From NCBI RefSeq assembly GCF_000504285.1, contig NZ_KI632511.1:5624154-5688153 (forward strand): 64,000 bases of DNA, read 5' to 3'. The notes under the pieces are model-generated. The model worked only from the letters and a program-made list of their open reading frames with translations, was not told the DNA's origin and made no database searches. The translations under genes and the position numbers were made by a program. The DNA comes from Actinospica robiniae DSM 44927. GTDB lineage: Bacteria; Actinomycetota; Actinomycetes; Streptomycetales; Catenulisporaceae. Position 1 is the first letter of the stretch; every line of letters begins with the position of its first letter. Positions 31,932 to 39,228 of the stretch are shown here, piece after piece.

Positions 31932-33098
31932 GTGGATTCAGCCACCACGACCATCGCGGTAGCCGGAGTACTGGCGATCCCTGTGGGCGCCGCCATGCGC
32001 GCGGCGCGGCGCCACCATGTCTACGGGACGGCGACCGAACGGGCCGCGTACGAAGCGATGCACACCGTCTCCCTGGCCGCTCCGGCACTGCGCGAGGGCC
32101 TGTCGGCCGATTCCGCGCGCAAGGCCGCCCGGCATCTGCGCCGGCTGCTGGACACCACCGCGGTGGCCATCACCGACTCCGAGCAGCTGCTGGCCTGGGA
32201 GGGCAGCGGGCACCGGCACGAGTCCGACGCGTATACGCACGCGAAAGAAGTCATCTCGACCGGGCGCGTCAAACTGCTGGACTGGATCGAGTGCGGCAGC
32301 GAGGACTGCACCGTGCGGGACGCGGTGATCGCTCCGCTGGTCGTCGAAGGCGAGACGGTCGGCACACTGGCCGCCTACAACACCGCGGCGTCGGTGGCGC
32401 TGACCCGGGCCGTGTGCGAGGTGGCCCGCTGGGTCTCCTCGCAGCTCGAGCTCGCCCAGCTCGACCAGTCGCGGGCACGTGCGGTCGAGGCCGAACTCAG
32501 GGCCTTGCGTGCGCAGATCTCACCGCACTTCATCTACAACTCGCTCACCGCCATCGCCTCCTTCGTGCGCACCGACCCCGGCCGGGCCAGGGATCTGCTG
32601 CTCGAGTTCGCCGACTTCACCCGGTACTCGTTCCGGCGGGGAGGCTCGATGACGACGGTGGCCGAGGAGTTACGCTGCATCGACTGCTATTTCGAGCTCG
32701 AACAGGCCAGGTTCGGCGACCAGCTGCAACTGGCCGTGCGCGTGGCGCCGGACATACTCGCGGTGGAGATCCCGTTCCTGTGTCTGCAGCCCCTGGTGGA
32801 GAATGCGGTCAGGCACGGGCTGCGCGAGCGAGGCGGCCAAGGCACCGTGACGATCACGGCCGAGCGCCGGGACGCCGACGGGCCCGACGAGCATTACGCC
32901 ATCGTCATCAGGGACGACGGCGCGGGCATGGACGCCGAGGCCGGCCGCAGTGCTCTGGACGGACGCGGGTCCAACGAAGCGCACGCGCTGTCCAACATCC
33001 ATGAGCGGCTGCGCGCCGCGTTCGGACCGGAGTACGGGCTCGAGCTCGATTCCGCGCCGGACGCCGGTACCAGCGTCACGGTGCGCATTCCCCGCTAG
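31932..33098 (+). CDS. LytS/YehU-type sensor histidine kinase with GAF domain
   Basis: 388-aa kinase. One N-terminal hydrophobic helix (TTTIAVAGVLAIPVGAAM, residues 5-22) anchors it. A GAF-like domain follows (about 40-165) with a cysteine pair IECGSEDC, then a coiled coil. The His_kinase (LytS) domain has the phospho-acceptor His199 in QISPHFIYNSLTAI, then PLVENAVRHGL (N-box) and RDDGAGM (G1). It pairs with the LytTR regulator 54 bp downstream. The gene contains a TTA leucine codon at 32670-32672, rare in such genomes. Context with an acetate transporter and acsA suggests acetate or pyruvate sensing; this is inference. Confidence 0.92.
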   Translation: MDSATTTIAVAGVLAIPVGAAMRAARRHHVYGTATERAAYEAMHTVSLAAPALREGLSADSARKAARHLRRLLDTTAVAITDSEQLLAWEGSGHRHESDAYTHAKEVISTGRVKLLDWIECGSEDCTVRDAVIAPLVVEGETVGTLAAYNTAASVALTRAVCEVARWVSSQLELAQLDQSRARAVEAELRALRAQISPHFIYNSLTAIASFVRTDPGRARDLLLEFADFTRYSFRRGGSMTTVAEELRCIDCYFELEQARFGDQLQLAVRVAPDILAVEIPFLCLQPLVENAVRHGLRERGGQGTVTITAERRDADGPDEHYAIVIRDDGAGMDAEAGRSALDGRGSNEAHALSNIHERLRAAFGPEYGLELDSAPDAGTSVTVRIPR

Positions 33099-33152
33099 GG
33101 ACCCGCCCGCGACGGGCCGACGACGACCAGCAGGCGCGACAGGAGCGGCGCG

Positions 33153-33902
33153 GTGACGGAACAGCAGAGCGGACTTTCGGTCCTGGCGGTGGACGACGAG
33201 AAGCCGGCGCTCGAGGAGTTGGCCTATCTGCTGGGCGCCGATTCCCGGATCTCGAACATCCGCACGGCCAACGGCGCCGCGGAGGCGCTGCGCGCACTCG
33301 GCGAGCCGGGGCGGATCGACGCGGTCTTCCTGGACATCCGGATGCCCGGGGTCACCGGGCTGGATCTGGCCGGGACGCTGGCGCGGCGCAAGGACAGCCC
33401 GCACGTGGTGTTCGTCACCGCGCATGAGGACTTCGCGGTCAACGCCTTCGACCTGCACGCCGTCGACTACGTGCTCAAGCCGGTGCGCCAGGACCGGCTG
33501 GCCGAGGCGGTGCGGCGGGTGGAGGAGCGGCGCAGCGCGCGGGCCAAGGGCGATCAGGCGCCGGACGAGGTGGTGCCGGTGGAGCTGGCGGGAGTCACCC
33601 GGTTCCTGTTGCGCTCTCAGATCCGGTTCGTGGAGGCGCACGGCGACTACGCCCGGCTGCACACGTCGGCCGGCTCGCACCTGGTCCGGATCTCGCTGGC
33701 GACGCTGGAGGAGCGCTGGACCGAGCACGGCTTCGCCCGGATCCACCGCTCCTACCTGGTCGCCCTGCGACACATCTCCGAGGTGCGCTGGGATGCCGGG
33801 CACACCACCGTCACCGTCGGCGGGAAGGTGCTCGCCGTCAGCCGGCGGCACGCGCGCGAGTTGCGTGAACGGCTGGTAAACCTGCCGGGCCAGCGCTCCT
33901 GA
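33153..33902 (+). CDS. LytTR-family response regulator
   Basis: 249-aa transcription factor. The receiver domain (9-125) has the acidic pair in VDDEKPAL, the phosphorylation site Asp61 in FLDIRMPG, and the Lys in VLKPV. The LytTR DNA-binding domain (about 140-245) shows IRFVEAHGDYARLHT, FARIHRSYLVALRHI and LAVSRRHARELRERL. It is the partner of the upstream kinase; likely target promoters are the acetate transporter and acsA. The start GTG at 33153 has AGGAG at 33139-33143, 9 nt upstream. Confidence 0.94.
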   Translation: MTEQQSGLSVLAVDDEKPALEELAYLLGADSRISNIRTANGAAEALRALGEPGRIDAVFLDIRMPGVTGLDLAGTLARRKDSPHVVFVTAHEDFAVNAFDLHAVDYVLKPVRQDRLAEAVRRVEERRSARAKGDQAPDEVVPVELAGVTRFLLRSQIRFVEAHGDYARLHTSAGSHLVRISLATLEERWTEHGFARIHRSYLVALRHISEVRWDAGHTTVTVGGKVLAVSRRHARELRERLVNLPGQRS

Positions 33903-34000
33903 GGCAGCTCCGTTCGGCGCGCTCCGCCCGCCTTTGGGCGCAAGTGCGCCGGGGATCATTACCGCGAACGGGTGAAACGGGAAGAGGTCGCTCAGGACCC

Positions 34001-34006
34001 TACAAT
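34001..34006 (+). promoter_or_regulatory. -10 box of the acetate transporter gene
   Basis: TACAAT, 22 nt before the ATG at 34029. Unlike the leaderless genes this leaves a short leader, with GAAGG at 34019-34023 as a ribosome site. Confidence 0.55.
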
Positions 34007-34028
34007 GGAGAAGGGATCTGAAGGCTGC

Positions 34029-34628
34029 ATGAGCAACGAATCTCCCGCGTCCGCCCCGGCCATCGCCGATCCGGCCCCGCTCGGCCTGCTCGGCTTCGGC
34101 TTCACCACCCTCATGCTCTCGCTGAGCAACGCCAACCTGTTCAAGGGCGCTGACGGAGTCGGGCTGGTCCTCGCGCTGGCCGTGTTCTACGGCGGCGGAG
34201 CGCAGCTGGTCGCCGGCATCTGGGACTTCCGGCGGGGCAACCTGCTGGGGGCCACGGCGTTCTTCTCGTACGGCTCGTTCTGGCTGATCTTCTGGTACTG
34301 GGCCAAGGAGGAAGGTGGCCAGGGCGCCACCGCCAACGGTGTGGCCTGGTTCTTCCTCGGCTGGGCCGTCATCACGGCGATCTTCACCCTCGCCGCGCTG
34401 AAGAACTCGCACGCGCTGATCGCGACGCTGTTCTTCCTGACCCTCACGTTCCTGTTCCTGGCCTTCGGGTCTTGGCAGAACGCGACCGGCACCGACCCGG
34501 CCGCACTGACCAAGGTCGGCGGCTGGCTCGGCATCGTGACCGGGCTGCTGGCCTGGTACACGGCGGCCTCCACGATCGTCAACACGACGCACAAGCGCGA
34601 ATTGCTGCCGGCCAACCTCAAGCGCTGA
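34029..34628 (+). CDS. Acetate uptake transporter, GPR1/FUN34/YaaH (SatP) family
   Basis: 199-aa channel-like carrier for acetate and succinate. DPAPLGLLGFGFTTLML matches the family N-terminal motif (NPAPLGL, with Asp for Asn). About six membrane helices follow (LVLALAVFYGGGAQLVAGIW; FFSYGSFWLIFWYWA; FFLGWAVITAIFTLAAL; and others). The start at 34029 has GAAGG upstream; an earlier frame opening at 33972 lies ahead of the promoter and is not used. It lies between the LytTR regulator and acsA, so import and activation of acetate are encoded side by side. Confidence 0.93.
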   Translation: MSNESPASAPAIADPAPLGLLGFGFTTLMLSLSNANLFKGADGVGLVLALAVFYGGGAQLVAGIWDFRRGNLLGATAFFSYGSFWLIFWYWAKEEGGQGATANGVAWFFLGWAVITAIFTLAALKNSHALIATLFFLTLTFLFLAFGSWQNATGTDPAALTKVGGWLGIVTGLLAWYTAASTIVNTTHKRELLPANLKR

Positions 34629-34646
34629 TCCGGTCGGCGAAACCCA

Positions 34647-34675
34647 GGCCGCGGCCCCCTTCCGGGGCCGCGGCC
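34647..34675 (+). terminator. Terminator after the acetate transporter
   Basis: GGCCGCGGCCCC, 5 nt, GGGGCCGCGGCC: a perfect 12-bp stem 19 nt after the stop. acsA therefore has its own promoter. Confidence 0.85.
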
Positions 34676-34683
34676 CGCTATCG

Positions 34684-34695
34684 TGGTCTAGACCA
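34684..34695. promoter_or_regulatory. DasR-type operator (dre) upstream of acsA
   Basis: TGGTCTAGACCA, a perfect 12-bp palindrome equal to the core of the Streptomyces DasR consensus (A-C/G-TGGTCTAGACCA-G/C-T). It lies about 99 bp upstream of the probable -10 box and 125 bp before the acsA start. DasR is the GntR-family repressor of N-acetylglucosamine use, whose catabolism releases acetate. Confidence 0.75.
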
Positions 34696-34747
34696 AATTC
34701 GGCGCAGACCTTGCGTATCCCTCTGCGGCCTGGTGTGCTTGGGCGCT

Positions 34748-34767
34748 GGAGGGTTCCGAAACCCTCC
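34748..34767. promoter_or_regulatory. Second palindrome upstream of acsA
   Basis: GGAGGGTT-CCGA-AACCCTCC: perfect 8-bp arms, 27 nt upstream of the TAGATT -10 box. Its position near -40 to -60 suits an operator. It could also be a hairpin if a transcript starts upstream. Confidence 0.5.
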
Positions 34768-34793
34768 GCATGAGATCGAGCCGGTCTGCAACA

Positions 34794-34799
34794 TAGATT
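34794..34799 (+). promoter_or_regulatory. Probable -10 box of acsA
   Basis: TAGATT, 20 nt before the GTG at 34820, with GAAGGAG at 34805-34811 as ribosome site. No clear -35. Confidence 0.45.
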
Positions 34800-34819
34800 G
34801 CCCGTGAAGGAGTTCGCGC

Positions 34820-36778
34820 GTGTCCAACGAAGCGCTGTCAAACCTTTTGCACGAGGAGCGACGGTTCGCACCGCCGGCGGAGTTCGCCGCGGCGGCCAAC
34901 GTGACCGCCGAAGCCTACGCCGCGGCCGAGGCCGACCGGCTCGCCTTCTGGGAGACCCAGGCGCGTCGGCTGGACTGGGCCGAGCCTTGGACCCAGACCC
35001 TGGACTGGTCTGACGCCCCGTTCGCCAAGTGGTTCGTGGGCGGCAAGCTGAACGTGGCCTACAACTGCGTCGACCGGCACGTCGAGGCCGGGCACGGCGA
35101 GCAGGTGGCCATCCACTTCGAGGGCGAGCCGGGCGACTCGCGCTCGATCACCTACGCCGAGCTGCAGCGCGAGGTGTGCAAGGCCGCGAACGCGCTGACC
35201 TCGCTGGGCGTGGCGGCCGGCGACCGGGTGGCGATCTACATGCCGATGATCCCGGAGACCGTCGTGGCGATGCTGGCCTGCGCCCGGATCGGCGCGCCGC
35301 ACTCGGTGGTCTTCGCCGCCTTCGCCCCGGACGCGCTGCGCTCCCGGATCGACGACGCCGGCGCCAAGGTCCTGATCACCGCGGACGGCTACAACCGGCG
35401 CGGCGGCGTGGCCAACCTCAAGCCGAACGCGGACGCGGGCGTGGAGGGCGCCGAGTCGCTGGAGAAGGTGCTCGTGGTGCGGCGCACCGGCCAGGACGTG
35501 CCGTGGAACGCCGAGCGCGACATCTGGTGGCACGAGCTGGTGGACGCGCAGTCCGACCAGCACACGCCGGAGGCCTTCGACTCCGAGCACCCGCTGTTCA
35601 TCCTCTACACCTCCGGCACCACCGGGAAGCCCAAGGGCATCCTGCACACCTCCGGCGGCTACCTGACCCAGACCTCGTACACCCACAACGCGGTGTTCGA
35701 CCTGAAGCCGGACACCGATGTCTACTGGTGCACCGCCGACGTCGGCTGGGTGACCGGGCACTCGTACATCGTCTACGGACCGCTCTCCAACCGGGTCACC
35801 CAGGTGCTCTACGAAGGCACCCCGGACACCCCGCACCAGGGCCGGTTCTGGGAGAACGTGCAGAAGTACAAGATCTCCCTGCTCTACACCGCGCCGACCG
35901 CGATCCGCACGTTCATGAAGTGGGGCGACGCGATCCCGGCGAAGTTCGACCTGAGCTCGCTGCGGCTGCTCGGCTCGGTCGGCGAGCCGATCAACCCGGA
36001 GGCGTGGATCTGGTACCGGGAGAACATCGGCGGCAGCCGCTGCCCGATCGTGGACACCTGGTGGCAGACCGAGACCGGCGCCATCATGATCTCCCCGCTG
36101 CCGGGCGTGACCGAGACCAAGCCGGGCTCGGCCATGACCCCGCTGCCGGGCATCTCGGCGAACGTGGTGGAGCAGGACGGCACCGTCGTACCGAACGGCG
36201 GCGGCGGCTTCCTGGTGCTGGACAAGCCGTGGCCCTCGATGCTGCGCGGCGTCTGGGGCGACCCGCAGCGGTACAAGGACACGTACTGGTCCCGCTTCGC
36301 CGAGCAGGGCTACTACTTCGCCGGCGACGGCGCGAAGAAGGACGACGACGGCGACCTGTGGCTGCTCGGCCGGGTCGACGACATCATGCTGGTGTCCGGG
36401 CACAACATCTCCACCACCGAGGTGGAGTCCGCGCTGGTCTCGCACCCGAAGGTGGCCGAGGCCGCGGTGGTCGGGGCCAAGGACGAGATCACCGGGCAGC
36501 GGATCGTGGCCTTCGTGATCCTGCGCGGCGGGCACGCCGAGGACGAGTCGCTCGACGCCGAGCTCAAGGCGCACGTCGGCACGGCGCTCGGGCCGATCGC
36601 GAAGCCGAAGCAGATCCAGTTCGTGGCCGAGCTGCCCAAGACCCGGTCCGGCAAGATCATGCGACGGCTGCTCAAGGACGTCGCGGAGGACCGGGCGATC
36701 GGCGACACCACCACGCTCGCGGACTCGACGGTGATGGACCTGATCGCGGCGAAGCTGCCGCACGCCGCGGAGGAGTAA
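34820..36778 (+). CDS. acsA: Acetyl-CoA synthetase
   Basis: AMP-forming ligase making acetyl-CoA from acetate, ATP and CoA. Its 652 aa match the normal length. The AMP-binding P-loop is LFILYTSGTTGKPKGIL; WCTADVGWVTGHSYIVYGPL and DTWWQTETGAI are ANL-family motifs. The catalytic Lys612 in KTRSGKIMRR is the residue acetylated by Pat-type enzymes. It follows the acetate transporter and has a DasR-type operator and another palindrome upstream, so control by aminosugar status is plausible. The GTG at 34820 follows GAAGGAG. Confidence 0.97.
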   Translation: MSNEALSNLLHEERRFAPPAEFAAAANVTAEAYAAAEADRLAFWETQARRLDWAEPWTQTLDWSDAPFAKWFVGGKLNVAYNCVDRHVEAGHGEQVAIHFEGEPGDSRSITYAELQREVCKAANALTSLGVAAGDRVAIYMPMIPETVVAMLACARIGAPHSVVFAAFAPDALRSRIDDAGAKVLITADGYNRRGGVANLKPNADAGVEGAESLEKVLVVRRTGQDVPWNAERDIWWHELVDAQSDQHTPEAFDSEHPLFILYTSGTTGKPKGILHTSGGYLTQTSYTHNAVFDLKPDTDVYWCTADVGWVTGHSYIVYGPLSNRVTQVLYEGTPDTPHQGRFWENVQKYKISLLYTAPTAIRTFMKWGDAIPAKFDLSSLRLLGSVGEPINPEAWIWYRENIGGSRCPIVDTWWQTETGAIMISPLPGVTETKPGSAMTPLPGISANVVEQDGTVVPNGGGGFLVLDKPWPSMLRGVWGDPQRYKDTYWSRFAEQGYYFAGDGAKKDDDGDLWLLGRVDDIMLVSGHNISTTEVESALVSHPKVAEAAVVGAKDEITGQRIVAFVILRGGHAEDESLDAELKAHVGTALGPIAKPKQIQFVAELPKTRSGKIMRRLLKDVAEDRAIGDTTTLADSTVMDLIAAKLPHAAEE

Positions 36779-36800
36779 AGCGCGCCGCAACGGTGATGAA

Positions 36801-36832
36801 GGGCCCTGTCCGGCTTCGGCCGGGCAGGGCCC
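36801..36832 (+). terminator. Terminator after acsA
   Basis: GGGCCCTG-T-CCGGC, loop TTCG, GCCGG-G-CAGGGCCC: a 13-bp stem with one bulged pair and a UUCG tetraloop, 22 nt after the stop. Confidence 0.85.
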
Positions 36833-36881
36833 TCGTCGTGTTCCGGGGCGGGAGGGCACGATCTATGTCGTCAAGGAGATT

Positions 36882-36905
36882 TATCGACAAATCGATTTGC
36901 CGATA
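36882..36905. promoter_or_regulatory. 24-bp near-perfect palindrome, probable operator
   Basis: TATCG-A-CAAATCGATTTG-C-CGATA: 11 of 12 positions pair, in unusually AT-rich DNA, about 107 bp before the holin-X-like gene. TATCG/CGATA outer half-sites recall PadR-type operators, but the regulator is unknown. Confidence 0.55.
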
Positions 36906-37011
36906 TCCGGCTCCCCCCCGAGTGGCGCAACCCCCGGATAGCGACCGCGTGGGCCGGGTACGCGAGGAGCGACCTTGGTGGACCGAGCACGCACAGAAGG
37001 GCAGGAATGCG

Positions 37012-37398
37012 ATGTCCGTGGATACCGAGCAGAAACTGAGCACCCTGGTCTCGAGCGCGGCGCAGGATGTCTCCGCGCTGGTGCGCGGCGAGATCGCGCT
37101 GGCGAAGGCGGAGGTACGCGAGGACGTCAAGCAGGCGGCCACCGGCGGCGGGCTGTTCGGCGCGGCGGCGCTGCTGGCGCTGTTCGCGATGATGATGCTG
37201 TGCTTCGCCGCGGCGTACGGCCTGCACGCCACCGGCCTCGGGCTGGCCTGGTGCTTCCTGATCGCCGGCGGCGCGCTGCTGGTGCTCGGCGGGGCGGCGG
37301 GGGCCATAGGGATGGCCAGGTTCAAGAAGATCAAGGGCGTCGAGGCCACCAAGCGCTCGAGCGCGCAGACGGTCGCGGTGCTCAAGCGCGCGGAGTGA
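37012..37398 (+). CDS. Phage holin family protein, Actinobacterial holin-X type (DUF1469)
   Basis: 128-aa membrane protein. An amphipathic N-terminus (STLVSSAAQDVSALVRGEIA) is followed by two helices, LFGAAALLALFAMMMLCFAAAY and WCFLIAGGALLVLGGAAGAIG, and a basic tail with KKIKGVEATKRSS. The family is widespread in actinomycete chromosomes and named for weak similarity to holins; no lytic function is shown and no phage genes are nearby. The ATG at 37012 has GCAGGAA upstream. A GNRA-loop hairpin follows. Confidence 0.88.
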   Translation: MSVDTEQKLSTLVSSAAQDVSALVRGEIALAKAEVREDVKQAATGGGLFGAAALLALFAMMMLCFAAAYGLHATGLGLAWCFLIAGGALLVLGGAAGAIGMARFKKIKGVEATKRSSAQTVAVLKRAE

Positions 37399-37420
37399 GC
37401 GACGGCTCCGGCCTGCGCTG

Positions 37421-37440
37421 ACGCTCGCGAAAGCGAGTGT
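37421..37440 (+). terminator. Terminator after the holin-X-like gene
   Basis: ACGCTCGC, loop GAAA, GCGAGTGT: an 8-bp stem with a GNRA loop, 23 nt after the stop. Confidence 0.7.
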
Positions 37441-37514
37441 TGATCGTACTTATCACTCTCGCGTGTGGTGTCGGGGACACTGCTCCGCCATCCAGTTGTG
37501 CCATGCTGACGAGC

Positions 37515-38432
37515 ATGGCTTCAGATCTCAGCCCGGTGTACGCGGACGGACCGTGGACACACCGGGACGTGCCGGCGAACGGCGCGCGCTTCCACGTCGC
37601 CGAACTCGGTGAGGGGCCGCTCGCGCTGTTCCTGCACGGCTTCCCGCAGTTCTGGTGGACCTGGCGGCACCAGCTCCCGGCCTTCGCGGAGGCGGGCTAC
37701 CGCGCGGTGGCCATGGACCTGCGCGGGATCGGGGGCAGCGACAAACCGCCGCGCGGCTACGACCCGCTGACCCTGACCATGGACGTGACCGGGGTGATCC
37801 GGGCGCTCGGCGAGTCCAACGCGGTGCTGATCGGGCACGGCTGGGGGGCCGGGCTGGCCTGGACCGCCGCCACCATGCGCCCCAAGGCGGTGCGCCGGCT
37901 GGTGATCGTCGGCGCCGCGCATCCGCGGGTGTTCCGCTCGGCCCTGCTGACCCACCCGGGCCAGATCGCGGCCAGCAGGCACATCTTCGCGGCGCAGCGT
38001 CCGATGCAGGCGGAGCGCTCGCTGGTCAAGGACGGCGGAGCGCACGTCGCGCGGATGCTGGAGAACTGGAGCCGGCCGGGCTGGCCGGACGCCACGGTGG
38101 AGAGCCGCTACCGGCAGGCGATCCAGATCCCGGGCGTCGCCCACAACGCGATGGAGTACTACCGCTGGCAGGTGCGCTCCCTGGTGCGTCCGGACGGGCT
38201 GCGCTACCACCAGCGGATGCGGGCCCTGACCGAGGTGCCGACCCTGCACCTGCACGGCGCGCTCGACCGCGCGGTGCTCGACTCGACCGCGCGCGGCTCG
38301 GGGGTGCACGTGAACGCCCCGTACCGGTGGCGGCTGCTCGACGGCATCGGGCACTTCCCGCAGGAGGAGGCGCCCGACACGTTCACCGCCGAGGTGCTCG
38401 GCTGGCTGCGGGACGAGGAACCGGACCGCTGA
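37515..38432 (+). CDS. Alpha/beta hydrolase, epoxide-hydrolase-like, lacking the nucleophile
   Basis: 305-aa alpha/beta-hydrolase fold protein. It has the epoxide-hydrolase oxyanion motif HGFPQFWWTWRHQ and the AMDLRGIGGSDKP block. The nucleophile elbow reads IGHGWGAGLAW: the Asp of the usual GHDWG is Gly here. The acid position (LDRAVLDS) and His in DGIGHFPQEEAP are present. I chose ATG 37515; CATGCT ends 7 nt upstream, suggesting a leaderless start, with ATG 37503 as alternative. If the elbow reading is right, the protein is not a normal epoxide hydrolase. The substrate is unknown. Confidence 0.85.
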   Translation: MASDLSPVYADGPWTHRDVPANGARFHVAELGEGPLALFLHGFPQFWWTWRHQLPAFAEAGYRAVAMDLRGIGGSDKPPRGYDPLTLTMDVTGVIRALGESNAVLIGHGWGAGLAWTAATMRPKAVRRLVIVGAAHPRVFRSALLTHPGQIAASRHIFAAQRPMQAERSLVKDGGAHVARMLENWSRPGWPDATVESRYRQAIQIPGVAHNAMEYYRWQVRSLVRPDGLRYHQRMRALTEVPTLHLHGALDRAVLDSTARGSGVHVNAPYRWRLLDGIGHFPQEEAPDTFTAEVLGWLRDEEPDR

Positions 38433-38484
38433 CGGCGGGCGGGTCCCGCCGGATCGCGGCCGAGGCCGGCCGGCGCGAGACCGG

Positions 38485-39192
38485 CTAGCGCGGGTTGCGG
38501 ACCGCCATGACGAGCAGGGCGATACCGGCGACGGCGAACAGCGGGGTGAGGAAGGCCGTCTCGAACTTGTTGCCGGTGCGCTTGATCAGCGGTATCTCGA
38601 AGCGCATCTTGACCGGCCAGAAGAGCGGACAGCCCTCCTTGGTGATGCAGTCCCCGCCCAGGTGGGTCAGTGCGCCGAGGCCGACCGCCGCGGGCAGCCA
38701 GGCCGGGTTGGCCGGTAGGTACTGATAGGTCGCGAAGGTGCCGACGGCCGCGATGATCACCACCACGCCCCAGGAGTGGATGCCCTTTCCGGGCGGGCAC
38801 AGGTGCAGCGCGCGCACGGCCAGCGAGAGCAGGATGTACATCATCGCCAGCACGAACGGCCGGCCCCAGTGGTGCGCGCCCTCCCAGGTGCCGAAGGTCA
38901 CCAGGGCGACGAAGAGGAACGAGTGGGTGGCGTGCCGGTGGCCGCCGGATATCTTCTCCACCAGCCTGCAGAACTGGTGCGAGACCGGCCCGAGGAAGTG
39001 GGCTATCGAGCCGTCGGGGTGGTCGAGGTCGGGCAGCAGCGCGGCACCGGCGGTGGCGAACGTGCCGAGCACGATGTCCGCCGGCGTCAGCTTCTGATGG
39101 CTCAGCAGATCCGACCACCAGGCCACCGGAGCGGCCGCGGTGGCGGCCCCCCAGGTGAGCACACCGCTGGTCGAATGCGAATGGCCGAGCAT
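38485..39192 (-). CDS. YdjM-like inner-membrane metal-dependent hydrolase (DUF457)
   Basis: 235-aa membrane protein of the LexA-regulated YdjM family. It carries HSHSTSG at the N-terminus, LPDLDHPDGS and HRHATHS, where His and Asp residues are likely metal ligands, and four to five hydrophobic segments (LAMMYILLSLAVRALHL; WGVVVIIAAVGTFATY; LFAVAGIALLVMAV). Later motif LTHLGGDCITKEG contains another His-Asp pair. No LexA-type box was noticed upstream. Enzymatic activity has not been defined for the family. Confidence 0.88.
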   Translation of the reverse strand: MLGHSHSTSGVLTWGAATAAAPVAWWSDLLSHQKLTPADIVLGTFATAGAALLPDLDHPDGSIAHFLGPVSHQFCRLVEKISGGHRHATHSFLFVALVTFGTWEGAHHWGRPFVLAMMYILLSLAVRALHLCPPGKGIHSWGVVVIIAAVGTFATYQYLPANPAWLPAAVGLGALTHLGGDCITKEGCPLFWPVKMRFEIPLIKRTGNKFETAFLTPLFAVAGIALLVMAVRNPR

Positions 39193-39228
39193 GGCCCCCC
39201 CTTACGATTATCCGATCAGTCCGCGAAC

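Noticed and set aside
37012-37398. Holin-like gene considered as a prophage remnant
   Set aside because: The family is chromosomal in actinomycetes and there are no phage genes around it.
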